A stretch of DNA of 64,000 nt from Bacteroidota bacterium (GTDB lineage Bacteria > Bacteroidota > Bacteroidia > Chitinophagales > Chitinophagaceae), in NCBI GenBank assembly GCA_023386235.1, contig JAEWKC010000009.1, positions 121,192-185,191 of the forward strand, written 5' to 3'. The position numbers were made by a program, and so were the translations under genes. A model generated the notes under the pieces. That model was not told the origin of the DNA. It ran no database searches and was given only the letters and a program-made list of their open reading frames with translations. Shown here in pieces: positions 1 to 7,273 of the stretch; positions within the stretch are counted from its first letter, which is position 1, and every line of letters starts with the position of its first letter.

Positions 1-648
1 TTGCATAGAGGCTACGGTAAATTCCATATCGGAATTTTTATTTTTTCTTGCAGAGGAATGATATTCCACGCCTCCTGTTTCATTTATTAGTTGTTGGAGA
101 TTAGATGAGCGAACTCCGCTACCCTGAAGAATAATAATTCTTCCATCCGCTTTTTCAATTAGTTGTTTAATAAGACTGGTTGCGTTGCCTACGTTGGGCA
201 CCTGCCCGCTGGTGAGTATACGTTTGCAGCCTGTGGTTATTACATCTTCCAATGCCTGAAAAGGATCTTTTGTTCTGTCAAAAGCCCGGTGAAATGTTAG
301 CTCCAGCGGCGCTGCTATTTGCACAAGTTCTTTGGTTCTTTCAATGTCAATGGTGCCGTCTTTTTTCAATATACCTGTTACCAGTCCGGGAAATCCTAAT
401 TCTTTACAAAGTGCTACATCTTTTTTTAGTACTTCGAACTCTTCTTCGTTATAAAAAAAGTCGCCGCCTCTGGGGCGAATAATAGGAAACACAGGAATGT
501 TGATTCTTTCTCTTACAGTTTTTAATGTTCCGTAAGAGGGTGTAGTGCCGCCTTCTAAAGGATTCTCGCACAGTTCCAAACGATTTGCACCCGCATTGGC
601 CGCCTGTATGGCCGATGAGATGTTGAATACTGCAATCTCTAGTAACAT
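1..648 (-). CDS. cutC: Copper homeostasis protein CutC, 3' end beyond the window
   Basis: Reading the minus strand from the ATG at 648 gives an uninterrupted frame to base 1, so the C-terminus lies outside the window (216 codons seen of about 240-250 usual). The start MLLEIAVFNISSAIQAANAG, the NRLELCENPLEGGTTPSYG segment, the PRGGDFFYNEEE loop and the LTFHRAFDR strand are characteristic of CutC TIM-barrel proteins. CutC was linked to copper tolerance in E. coli, but its biochemical role is unsettled, so the name describes the family rather than a proven function. It diverges from the RsmB-like gene at 741 across a 92-base AT-rich gap. Confidence 0.93.
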   Translation of the reverse strand, partial: MLLEIAVFNISSAIQAANAGANRLELCENPLEGGTTPSYGTLKTVRERINIPVFPIIRPRGGDFFYNEEEFEVLKKDVALCKELGFPGLVTGILKKDGTIDIERTKELVQIAAPLELTFHRAFDRTKDPFQALEDVITTGCKRILTSGQVPNVGNATSLIKQLIEKADGRIIILQGSGVRSSNLQQLINETGGVEYHSSARKNKNSDMEFTVASMQ

Positions 649-740
649 GATACTTTATATTTTTTCAAATTTACCCAACTATTTTATAACCTGAAAAATG
701 GAATTGTGATTTTGGGAATTAATTAATATTTTAGCATTCA

Positions 741-1907
741 ATGCAATGGATTGAAAAACATATAAAAACCGCCGAAAATATTTGTATCAATTATACAGGC
801 AGTCTTCCTTTACAACATGAGTTGAAAAACTATTTTTCTAAGAATAAAAAGCATGGCTCCAGAGACAGGAAAATTATTTCGCATCTTTGCTATACCTATT
901 TCAGGCTGGGAAAAGCTTTATTGTCACTGTCTTTCAGAGAAAGATTGCTGGTCGCGCTTTTTCTTTGCGAAGAAAATATTGATAAATGGTCATCGTTGTT
1001 CAATAAAGATTATATAGAACAGCACAGTGACAGCCTGGAAGACAGAATTGCTTTTATTCAAAAAAAATATAAGGCATTTTCTTTGGAAGATGTATTTGCA
1101 TTTCACGATCATATCGGAGGTATTGACAAAAAAGCTTTTGTGCAATCTGTTTTTGCACAGCCTTTAACTTATTTGAGAACCAGACCCGGCACGAATGAAA
1201 AAGTAATAGCAGCTTTGGAGAATAATGGAATTACATTTTTTGAAATTGAAAAAAATACACTAGCTCTACGCCAGGGAGCGCATTTGCAAGATGTGATCAA
1301 ACTGAATAAAGATGCGGTTATACAGGATCTGAGCTCGCAAAAAACAGCCATGTTTTTTACTCTGACAAATAAGGATCAGATTAAAGCTGTTTGGGACTGT
1401 TGCGCAGCGAGCGGCGGCAAAACTATTTTGGCTTACGACTATTTTAGACCCACAAAAATGATGATGTCAGATATCAGAGAAAGTATTATCGCTAATTTAA
1501 AGAAAAGACTAAAAGAGGCCGGAGTACCCTATCAGAAAGTATTCATTGCAGATTTAACACAACCTATTGATATAGATGAAAAGTTTGATTTAGTAATTTG
1601 TGATGCTCCATGCACAGGCTCAGGCACTTGGGCAAGAATGCCCGAACAACTCAGCTATTTTAAAGAAGAAAAAATAAATGAATATGCTTTGCGGCAATCG
1701 GCCATTATGGAACATATATATCCTCATATAGCCTCGGGAGGTTATCTGTTTTATATCACCTGCTCTGTTTTTGAGCTCGAAAATGAAAGTCGCATAAGTT
1801 TTTTGCAAGAACGTTTTCCTGATTTGCAGCGGGTGCAATCAGGATATATAATAGGCTATCATACTAAAGCCGATACGATGTATGCCGCTTTGTTAAAAAA
1901 AGATTGA
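741..1907 (+). CDS. RsmB/NOP2-family rRNA cytosine-C5 methyltransferase
   Basis: Cytoplasmic SAM-dependent enzyme predicted to methylate a cytosine C5 in rRNA. The C-terminal two thirds are a Rossmann methyltransferase: motif I is near residues 214-222 (WDCCAASGGKT), motif IV is ICDAPCTGSGTWAR near residue 285, and motif VI is YITCSVFE. Both cysteines used by the RsmB/RsmF class, in the PC and TC motifs, are present. The N-terminal 130 residues look like the NusB-like or helical RNA-binding part of RsmB but are divergent. At 388 residues it is shorter than E. coli RsmB (about 430). The exact target base cannot be read from sequence. It is first in a same-strand run with the DivIC-like gene and nth. 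Confidence 0.88.
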   Translation: MQWIEKHIKTAENICINYTGSLPLQHELKNYFSKNKKHGSRDRKIISHLCYTYFRLGKALLSLSFRERLLVALFLCEENIDKWSSLFNKDYIEQHSDSLEDRIAFIQKKYKAFSLEDVFAFHDHIGGIDKKAFVQSVFAQPLTYLRTRPGTNEKVIAALENNGITFFEIEKNTLALRQGAHLQDVIKLNKDAVIQDLSSQKTAMFFTLTNKDQIKAVWDCCAASGGKTILAYDYFRPTKMMMSDIRESIIANLKKRLKEAGVPYQKVFIADLTQPIDIDEKFDLVICDAPCTGSGTWARMPEQLSYFKEEKINEYALRQSAIMEHIYPHIASGGYLFYITCSVFELENESRISFLQERFPDLQRVQSGYIIGYHTKADTMYAALLKKD

Positions 1908-1948
1908 ATTTTACAGATTTTACTTAAAAAAGATTTTACTTTGCAGTA

Positions 1949-2266
1949 ATGCGCTTTCTCCATACCATATTCAAAATTGTTAAAAATAAATACTTCATTG
2001 CTTTTGTGGTATTCGCGGTCTTTATGTTGTATTATGATAAAAATGACGTTTTTGTACAATTAGAAAAAGAAAAAGAATTAAAAGAATTGCGCCAAAGTCA
2101 GGCATTTTACGAAAAAGAAGTGAATAAGCTGCGCGATCAGCTTACCGAACTTGAAACAAATCCTGAAAAATTGCAAACCTACGCCAGAGAAAATCTCTTT
2201 ATGAAAAAAAGTAATGAAGATATTTTTATACTGGAGCCGGCTATTGATTCCACTACAGAAAAATAA
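1949..2266 (+). CDS. DivIC/FtsB-like septum formation initiator
   Basis: Small bitopic membrane protein of 105 residues: a short cytoplasmic start, one membrane segment at about residues 14-29 (YFIAFVVFAVFMLYY), then a charged coiled coil (about 35-75) rich in E, K and L, ending in a conserved-looking ARENLFMKKSNEDIFIL segment. This plan, length and the trailing YARENL..K...E motif match the DivIC/FtsB family, which bridges early and late divisome proteins at mid-cell. It lies 41 bases after the methyltransferase gene. The family is easily recognised by architecture but poorly conserved in sequence, so orthology to FtsB rather than FtsL is inferred. Confidence 0.85.
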   Translation: MRFLHTIFKIVKNKYFIAFVVFAVFMLYYDKNDVFVQLEKEKELKELRQSQAFYEKEVNKLRDQLTELETNPEKLQTYARENLFMKKSNEDIFILEPAIDSTTEK

Positions 2267-2330
2267 TTTATCTTGTTGTATACTAAGTGCATCCATTTGT
2301 CGTTTTATTTTAAATAAACGAAATAATAAA

Positions 2331-2549
2331 ATGGGCAATTTTACACAAAAATCTTTACTATATCTCTACAACGAATTGTCAGCAGAAGAAGTCGGCAATT
2401 TTCAGTTACACATATTTGCCAATGCACAGAAAGAAGCAGAGTTTTACGCCATAAAAGAAGCAAAAGAATGGATAGACAGGTATTTGCTGCCCGTATCTCC
2501 CTCGCAAAAATCGGTAGAGCGTATTTTAGCCTTCGCAGTAAAAAAATAA
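2331..2549 (+). CDS. Small hypothetical protein, anti-sigma-like N-terminal motif
   Basis: Seventy-two residues from the ATG at 2331. A longer open frame begins at 2214, but it would overlap the DivIC-like gene, and its first 39 residues look like out-of-frame translation of that gene. The YLYNELSAEEVGNFQLHIF segment resembles the LIRYLYDE..PEE....E motif at the start of many short Bacteroidota proteins related to zinc-less anti-sigma factors. No transmembrane segment or cysteine pair is visible. It sits 33 bases before nth and is probably cotranscribed with it. I do not assign a function. Confidence 0.72.
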   Translation: MGNFTQKSLLYLYNELSAEEVGNFQLHIFANAQKEAEFYAIKEAKEWIDRYLLPVSPSQKSVERILAFAVKK

Positions 2550-2582
2550 TTCTTTTCAAAAAATATTAAGGAATTTTGCCTG

Positions 2583-3236
2583 ATGAACCGAAAGCAACGG
2601 TACGAATTTGTAATTGATTATTTTGAACAACATGCTCCTGAAGCCGAGACCGAACTGCTATATGACAATCCGTATCAGCTTTTAGTAGCGGTTATTCTTT
2701 CCGCGCAATGTACTGATAAGCGTGTAAATATGACCACGCCTGCTTTTTTTGATAAATACCCCGATGCCGGCACTTTAAGTAAGGCAGAGGTAGATGATGT
2801 GTTCGGATTAATAAAAAGCATTTCTTATCCTAACAACAAGAGCAGGCATTTGGTAGGAATGGCAAAAATGCTGATGGAAGACTTCAACGGCGAAGTACCT
2901 CTTACTGTAGAGGAATTGATAAAGCTGCCCGGTGTAGGCAGAAAAACCGCTAATGTAATTACTTCTGTGGTAGACCGGCAACCCAATATGGCTGTAGATA
3001 CCCACGTGTTCAGGGTGGCGCGCAGAATAGGTCTTACACTGAATGCCAAAACTCCTTTGGCGGCAGAAAAGCAGCTGATAAAATATTTTCCTCAAAGCCT
3101 CATATACAAAGCACATCACTGGCTTATTCTACATGGCAGATACGTTTGCGTGGCACGTAAACCTAAATGCGCCATCTGCGGACTAAAGCCTGCGTGCAAG
3201 TATTTTCAGAAAGAAGTGAAGCCCAAAGAAAGCTAA
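2583..3236 (+). CDS. nth: Endonuclease III (DNA glycosylase/AP lyase)
   Basis: Base-excision repair enzyme that removes oxidised pyrimidines and cleaves the abasic site by beta-elimination. The 217-residue length is typical. The HhH-GPD signature is complete: the hairpin LPGVGRKTANVI carries the catalytic lysine, and VDTHVFRVARRIGL carries the catalytic aspartate. The C-terminal 4Fe-4S loop has the C-X6-C-X2-C-X5-C spacing (CVARKPKC, then AIC, then GLKPAC). The stop codon overlaps that of the convergent gamma-glutamyltransferase gene by four bases. Confidence 0.96.
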   Translation: MNRKQRYEFVIDYFEQHAPEAETELLYDNPYQLLVAVILSAQCTDKRVNMTTPAFFDKYPDAGTLSKAEVDDVFGLIKSISYPNNKSRHLVGMAKMLMEDFNGEVPLTVEELIKLPGVGRKTANVITSVVDRQPNMAVDTHVFRVARRIGLTLNAKTPLAAEKQLIKYFPQSLIYKAHHWLILHGRYVCVARKPKCAICGLKPACKYFQKEVKPKES

Positions 3237-4948
3237 AACCCGGCTACGCTATCATCACCCCTGGAATCGGCGGCAGCCAACAATCTCCCTTTTTCATCAA
3301 ATTGAATAATTTCTACACGTCCTATAGTGCCGCGCTTATTAACGGTATGCCCTATTGCTTTTAATTCTTGCAAAACGTTGTCGGGGAAATTTCTTTCTAC
3401 ATCAATTCTGTCCGGCAGCCATTGATGATGAAATTTGGGAGCATCTATTGCTTTTTGTGGCGACATGCCAAAGTCAATAATATTCACAATACTCTGAAAT
3501 ACAGAAGTAGGAATGGTGGTGCCGCCGGGTGTGCCCACAATCAAAAAAGGTTTATTGTCTTTTACAATCAAAGTAGGTGTCATAGAGCTTAGCATACGCT
3601 TTCCGGGCGCAATGGCATTGGCATCGCCGCCGGTAGCTCCATAAATATTGGGCACGCCAGGTTTTATACTAAAATCGTCCATCTCGTTATTCATCAAAAA
3701 GCCTGCTCCGCCAATTACTACTTTACTTCCGTAGCCTGTATTGAGCGTAGTAGTTACCGATACCATATTTCCCTCTTTATCTGCTACGCTAAAATGAGTG
3801 GTCTGTGTGCTTTCGGTAATGGTGCCGGCCTTAGTATCTGTACTTTTAGAAGCCTTATCAGGATGGAAAGACTGCATTCTGTTTTTTAAATAGGCATCCT
3901 GTAAAAGTTGGGTTACAGGCACTTGGTAAAAATCGGGGTCGCCCATATATTCCGCCCGGTCAGCATAGGCTCTTCTTTCAATTTCCGCCATCAGGTGCAC
4001 GGTTTTTACAGAATTATGTCCCATGTTTTTCAGAGGAAAAGGTTCTGCCATTTTCAGCATCTGCCCTAAAAGCAGTCCTCCGCTGCTGGGTGGTGGAAAA
4101 CTGATGACCTCATAGCCTCTGTAGTTGAAAATAACAGGGTCACGATGTTTGGCTGTGTAATTTTTCAAATCTTCCAGCGAAATAATTCCTTTTCCTCTCT
4201 GCATTTCTTCTGCTATCAATCGGGCGGTTTTACCTTCGTAGAAGCCTTTTGCTCCATTCTCTCTTATGCGTTTGAGCGTTTCGGCCAGTTCTATCTGAAT
4301 TAACGTATCGCCGGGCTTCCATTCTTCGTTTTTTACAAAAGCGGTATTCCGCGTATTGTATTGCAAAAATTTTTCTTTCCAATGGTTAAGATTGTCTGCT
4401 TCCTCTTTTGTAATGACAAAGCCGGTTTCTGCCAGAGAAATGGCCGGGTCAATAATTTCTTTCAAAGACAGCCGGCCATATCGGGCGGTTTCCAATATGC
4501 CTGCTACAGCACCCGGTACGCCGGAAGCCAGATGCCCGCTTAAAGAAAGTCCGTCAACAGGGTTACCTTCTTTATCCAGATACATATCTCTGTGTGCTTT
4601 GGCAGGGGCAGCTTCCCGATAATCTATGGTTATTAATTCTCCGTTATGTTTTCTTGCGGTAATAAACCCACCACCTCCTAAATTGCCGGCCTGAGGAAAT
4701 ACAACCGCTAAAGCGAATTGTGTAGCCGCAGCCGCGTCGAAAGCGTTGCCTCCTCTTACCAGGATGAAAGCGCCTACTTCTGAAGCAAGCGGGTGCGCGG
4801 ATGATACAGCGCCATTATTAAACGTGTGTGCCTTTACAATTTGCGTTGTAAAAGGATCAATGGATTTGCCGGCGCCAATATAAGCAGATTGACCAGATGA
4901 TGTGTGAGCTATAATTATATAAGAAACTATAAAAAGAAATCTTCGCAT
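3233..4948 (-). CDS. ggt: Gamma-glutamyltransferase (glutathione hydrolase)
   Basis: Secreted N-terminal nucleophile hydrolase that cleaves or transfers the gamma-glutamyl group of glutathione and related peptides. Residues 1-20 form a signal peptide ending near HTSSGQ. The proenzyme is 571 residues, the usual size. The autoprocessing site is visible at TTHFSVADKEGN, where T383 would become the N-terminal nucleophile of the small subunit. The substrate-binding MLSSMTPTLIV and the GTPGGTTIP glycine loop follow. It probably acts in the periplasm on glutathione or gamma-glutamyl peptides. It is monocistronic by position and convergent with nth. Confidence 0.95.
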   Translation of the reverse strand: MRRFLFIVSYIIIAHTSSGQSAYIGAGKSIDPFTTQIVKAHTFNNGAVSSAHPLASEVGAFILVRGGNAFDAAAATQFALAVVFPQAGNLGGGGFITARKHNGELITIDYREAAPAKAHRDMYLDKEGNPVDGLSLSGHLASGVPGAVAGILETARYGRLSLKEIIDPAISLAETGFVITKEEADNLNHWKEKFLQYNTRNTAFVKNEEWKPGDTLIQIELAETLKRIRENGAKGFYEGKTARLIAEEMQRGKGIISLEDLKNYTAKHRDPVIFNYRGYEVISFPPPSSGGLLLGQMLKMAEPFPLKNMGHNSVKTVHLMAEIERRAYADRAEYMGDPDFYQVPVTQLLQDAYLKNRMQSFHPDKASKSTDTKAGTITESTQTTHFSVADKEGNMVSVTTTLNTGYGSKVVIGGAGFLMNNEMDDFSIKPGVPNIYGATGGDANAIAPGKRMLSSMTPTLIVKDNKPFLIVGTPGGTTIPTSVFQSIVNIIDFGMSPQKAIDAPKFHHQWLPDRIDVERNFPDNVLQELKAIGHTVNKRGTIGRVEIIQFDEKGRLLAAADSRGDDSVAGF

Positions 4949-5025
4949 AACAGTTTGATTTCTTCAAATATATTATATAGAAATTAATTGGTAAACGATT
5001 GTGGTAAGATATTTGTAAATATGCT

Positions 5026-5033
5026 TAGATTTG
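5026..5033 (+). promoter_or_regulatory. Putative -7 box (TAGATTTG) for the LemA operon
   Basis: TAGATTTG fits the Bacteroidota -7 consensus TAnnTTTG and lies 60 bases before the lemA-like start at 5094. A TTG at 4999-5001 could be the -33 element, though the 24-base spacing is slightly long. The assignment is by pattern only. Confidence 0.45.
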
Positions 5034-5093
5034 TATCGTAAAATTATATAATACACTTTTTAAAAATTAAAAACAATTTAAATAATCAAGCAG

Positions 5094-5738
5094 ATGAAAA
5101 AATCTTATTTAGTTATTATAGTATCTGTGCTTGCGTTCGTATTTACCGGATGCGGCCCTTATAACAATATGGTTAATCAGGACGAAACTGTAAAAAATGC
5201 CTGGAATAACGTAGAGAGCCAGTATCAAAGACGTGCCGATCTTATACCAAACCTGGTATCTACGGTTAAAGGCGAAGCGAACTTTGAACAAACAACTTTG
5301 GAAAACGTTATCAATGCAAGAGCATCGGCAACACAAGTAAAAGTTGACGCGGAAAATTTAACGCCGGAAGCTGTACAGCAATATCAAAATGCGCAGGGAC
5401 AACTGTCTACCGCGTTGGGCAGATTGCTGGCTGTAGCGGAAAATTACCCCACGCTTCGTGCCAATGACGCCTTTAGAAACCTGCAGACACAGCTTGAAGG
5501 AACCGAAAACAGAATTACCGTAGCAAGAAACGATTTCAACAAAGCGGTACAGAATTACAATTCGTATGTTCGTCAATTTCCTAACAATTTATTAGCAGGC
5601 ATGTTCGGTTTTAAAACCAAAGAAGGATTTAAAGCAGACGCGGGAACTCAAAATGCGCCGACTGTAGATTTTGGTACTCCTTCAGCTGCCACACCTTCTG
5701 CCACCGTACCCAAAGCCGCAGACACCAGTGGGATATGA
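5094..5738 (+). CDS. LemA family lipoprotein
   Basis: A 214-residue protein with a lipoprotein signal (MKKSYLVIIVSVLAFVFTGC, lipobox FTGC) followed by the LemA fold, an antiparallel helical bundle: note VKNAWNNVESQYQRRADLIPN and LTPEAVQQYQNAQGQLSTALGRL. The last 35 residues are a low-complexity A/T/P/S tail. The role of LemA proteins is not established; in Bacteroidota they are commonly encoded beside TPM-domain proteins, as here. The stop overlaps the next start (ATGA), implying translational coupling. The family call is firm; the function is unknown. Confidence 0.93.
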   Translation: MKKSYLVIIVSVLAFVFTGCGPYNNMVNQDETVKNAWNNVESQYQRRADLIPNLVSTVKGEANFEQTTLENVINARASATQVKVDAENLTPEAVQQYQNAQGQLSTALGRLLAVAENYPTLRANDAFRNLQTQLEGTENRITVARNDFNKAVQNYNSYVRQFPNNLLAGMFGFKTKEGFKADAGTQNAPTVDFGTPSAATPSATVPKAADTSGI

Positions 5739-6199
5739 TAAAATTTTTCAGAACACAATCTAATTCGCCATTCTTTTCCAAAGAAGAGCAGAAGCAAATC
5801 ATTCTCGCCATTCAGGAAGCTGAAATGCACACCACTGGCGAGGTAAGATTATTTGTAGAAAGCAAATGCAAATATGTGAATGCGCTGGACCGTGCTTTGC
5901 TTATTTTTGATCATTTGCAAATGGAGCAGACTGTCAATAGGAATGCGGTGCTAATATACATAGCGCTAAAAGACAGGCAGTTGGCTATTTTTGGAGATGA
6001 AGGCATACACAATAGGGTGGGAGAAATTTTCTGGAATAAGGAATTGGAAAAGATCATATCTGAATTCAGTAATGAACATTATGTAGAAGGCATAATTGAT
6101 GTGATAAACGATGTGGGGGAAGTTTTAAAAAAACATTTTTCTGCCGAAGCAGCAACAAATAAAAATGAATTGCCCGACGATATTGTTTTCGGGAAATAA
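5735..6199 (+). CDS. TPM-domain protein, cytosolic
   Basis: A 154-residue protein without a signal peptide or membrane helix. It carries the TPM fold core (FSKEEQKQIILAIQEAEMHTTGEVRLFVE, with later ALKDRQLAIFGDEGIHNRVG and the FSNEHYVEGIIDVINDVGEVL helix). Its start overlaps the lemA-like stop by four bases, and a second, membrane-anchored TPM protein follows 17 bases downstream. TPM domains have been described as phosphatase-like in a plant thylakoid protein, but activity in bacterial members is not established. The soluble-plus-anchored pair suggests a two-sided membrane-associated complex; that is inference. Confidence 0.88.
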   Translation: MIKFFRTQSNSPFFSKEEQKQIILAIQEAEMHTTGEVRLFVESKCKYVNALDRALLIFDHLQMEQTVNRNAVLIYIALKDRQLAIFGDEGIHNRVGEIFWNKELEKIISEFSNEHYVEGIIDVINDVGEVLKKHFSAEAATNKNELPDDIVFGK

Positions 6200-6216
6200 A
6201 TATATATATAAATTAA

Positions 6217-7011
6217 GTGCAATCAATCAACCGTTTTTTATCAGCTTTTATCTTAGTTGTATTCAGTCTTACTTTTTTGAATGCGCAAGATATAGTGCCA
6301 CCACCTGATCCGCCAAGATTGGTGGTAGATAAAGCCAATGTCTTATTGCATGAGCAGGCAGAGCTATTGGAAGAAAAACTGGTTTTGGTAGATGATAGCA
6401 GCTCTAACCAGATTGCCGTGCTTATTATTCCTACGCTTAACGATTATCCTATTGAAGATTATGCATTAAAAGTGTTACGCACATGGGGTGTGGGAGGCAA
6501 GGATCATAATAACGGGGTATTGTTGCTGATTGCTATAGATGACCGCAAAGTACGTATAGAAACAGGCTATGGACTGGAAGGGGCCATTCCTGACATTACG
6601 GCAAAGAGTATTATTGATAACCATATCACACCGAATTTCAGAAACGGAAACTATTATCGTGGAATTGACGAAGCAACAGACGCGCTGGCATTAGCCGCCG
6701 TAGGTGAATATCGCGAACCACGCAAATATGAGAGAGAAGACAGCGGCCCCGATTTGGGAACCATTATATTCCTGATTATTCTTTTCTTATTTATTTTTTC
6801 TATAATGGGAGGCAGAAATAATAAAGGCGGAGGCAATAGTGGACGTAAAGGAGGCGGAATGGTGAGCCGCAGAGGTTATGGAGATTATATTCCGCCAGTA
6901 TGGATAGATCCCGGAGGTTGGGGTGGCAGCCGTGGCGGTGGTTTTGGTGGTGGTTTTGGCGGCTTCGGAGGCGGCGGAGGCGGCGGCGGAGGCGCCAGTG
7001 GAGGGTGGTAA
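6217..7011 (+). CDS. TPM-domain membrane protein with glycine-rich tail
   Basis: Translation begins at a GTG (6217). A signal peptide (residues 1-23, ending LTFLNAQ) leads to a periplasmic TPM domain at about 30-165 (VVDKANVLLHEQAELLEEKL, then NGVLLLIAIDDRKVRIETGYGLEGAIPD). One membrane helix follows at about 178-195 (TIIFLIILFLFIFSIMGG), and the tail is glycine-rich with a run of GGGFGG and GGGG repeats ending GASGGW. The same build is seen in YgcG-like proteins. It is the last gene of the lemA-TPM-TPM operon. The glycine-rich end is normal for this family rather than a sequencing artefact. The molecular function is unknown. Confidence 0.9.
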   Translation: MQSINRFLSAFILVVFSLTFLNAQDIVPPPDPPRLVVDKANVLLHEQAELLEEKLVLVDDSSSNQIAVLIIPTLNDYPIEDYALKVLRTWGVGGKDHNNGVLLLIAIDDRKVRIETGYGLEGAIPDITAKSIIDNHITPNFRNGNYYRGIDEATDALALAAVGEYREPRKYEREDSGPDLGTIIFLIILFLFIFSIMGGRNNKGGGNSGRKGGGMVSRRGYGDYIPPVWIDPGGWGGSRGGGFGGGFGGFGGGGGGGGGASGGW

Positions 7012-7084
7012 AAAGTTAGATGTCGCGGCTATTGAAATTATGAACTTGTTTTTTTAATAGCCTATGATGGTTATTGTTGTTGAC

Positions 7085-7268
7085 AATTACAGATAGGTAG
7101 CAATAGAATTACGTAGTATCAGGCGTTCCGAAGGAACGCCTGATTTTTATTCCGACGTTATCTACCAACCAATTATCCCTATGGGATAAATTTTTGCTTA
7201 ATGATTTTCTAAGCTTCGATACTGCTTTGTTGTTTTGATATTTACTAACTATTATCCCTATGGGATAT
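7085..7268. repeat. REP-like intergenic element with three palindromes
   Basis: Between the TPM gene and the cys operon lie three palindromes. The first has arms TCAGGCGTTCC and GGAACGCCTGA (7119-7143, loop GAA) and is followed by TTTTTATT, so it can also terminate the upstream operon. The second and third are near-identical short palindromes, TTATCCC-TAT-GGGATAA at 7173-7189 and TATCCC-TAT-GGGATA at 7253-7267. There is no open frame of note. The arrangement resembles dispersed palindromic elements of Bacteroidota genomes; family membership would need a genome-wide comparison. Confidence 0.6.
7119..7151 (+). terminator. Probable intrinsic terminator of the lemA operon
   Basis: An 11-bp perfect stem (7119-7129 with 7133-7143) closed by a GAA loop is followed directly by TTTTTATT on the plus strand, 107 bases after the TPM gene stop. 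It forms the first part of the palindromic element annotated separately. Confidence 0.6.
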
Positions 7269-7273
7269 ACCTA

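Noticed and set aside
2214..2330. N-terminal extension of the small gene before nth
   Set aside because: The extension overlaps the DivIC-like gene in another frame and reads as unrelated sequence, so the ATG at 2331 is preferred.
7121..7268. CRISPR array
   Set aside because: The palindromes are unlike CRISPR repeats, there are only two or three, and no cas genes are in the window.
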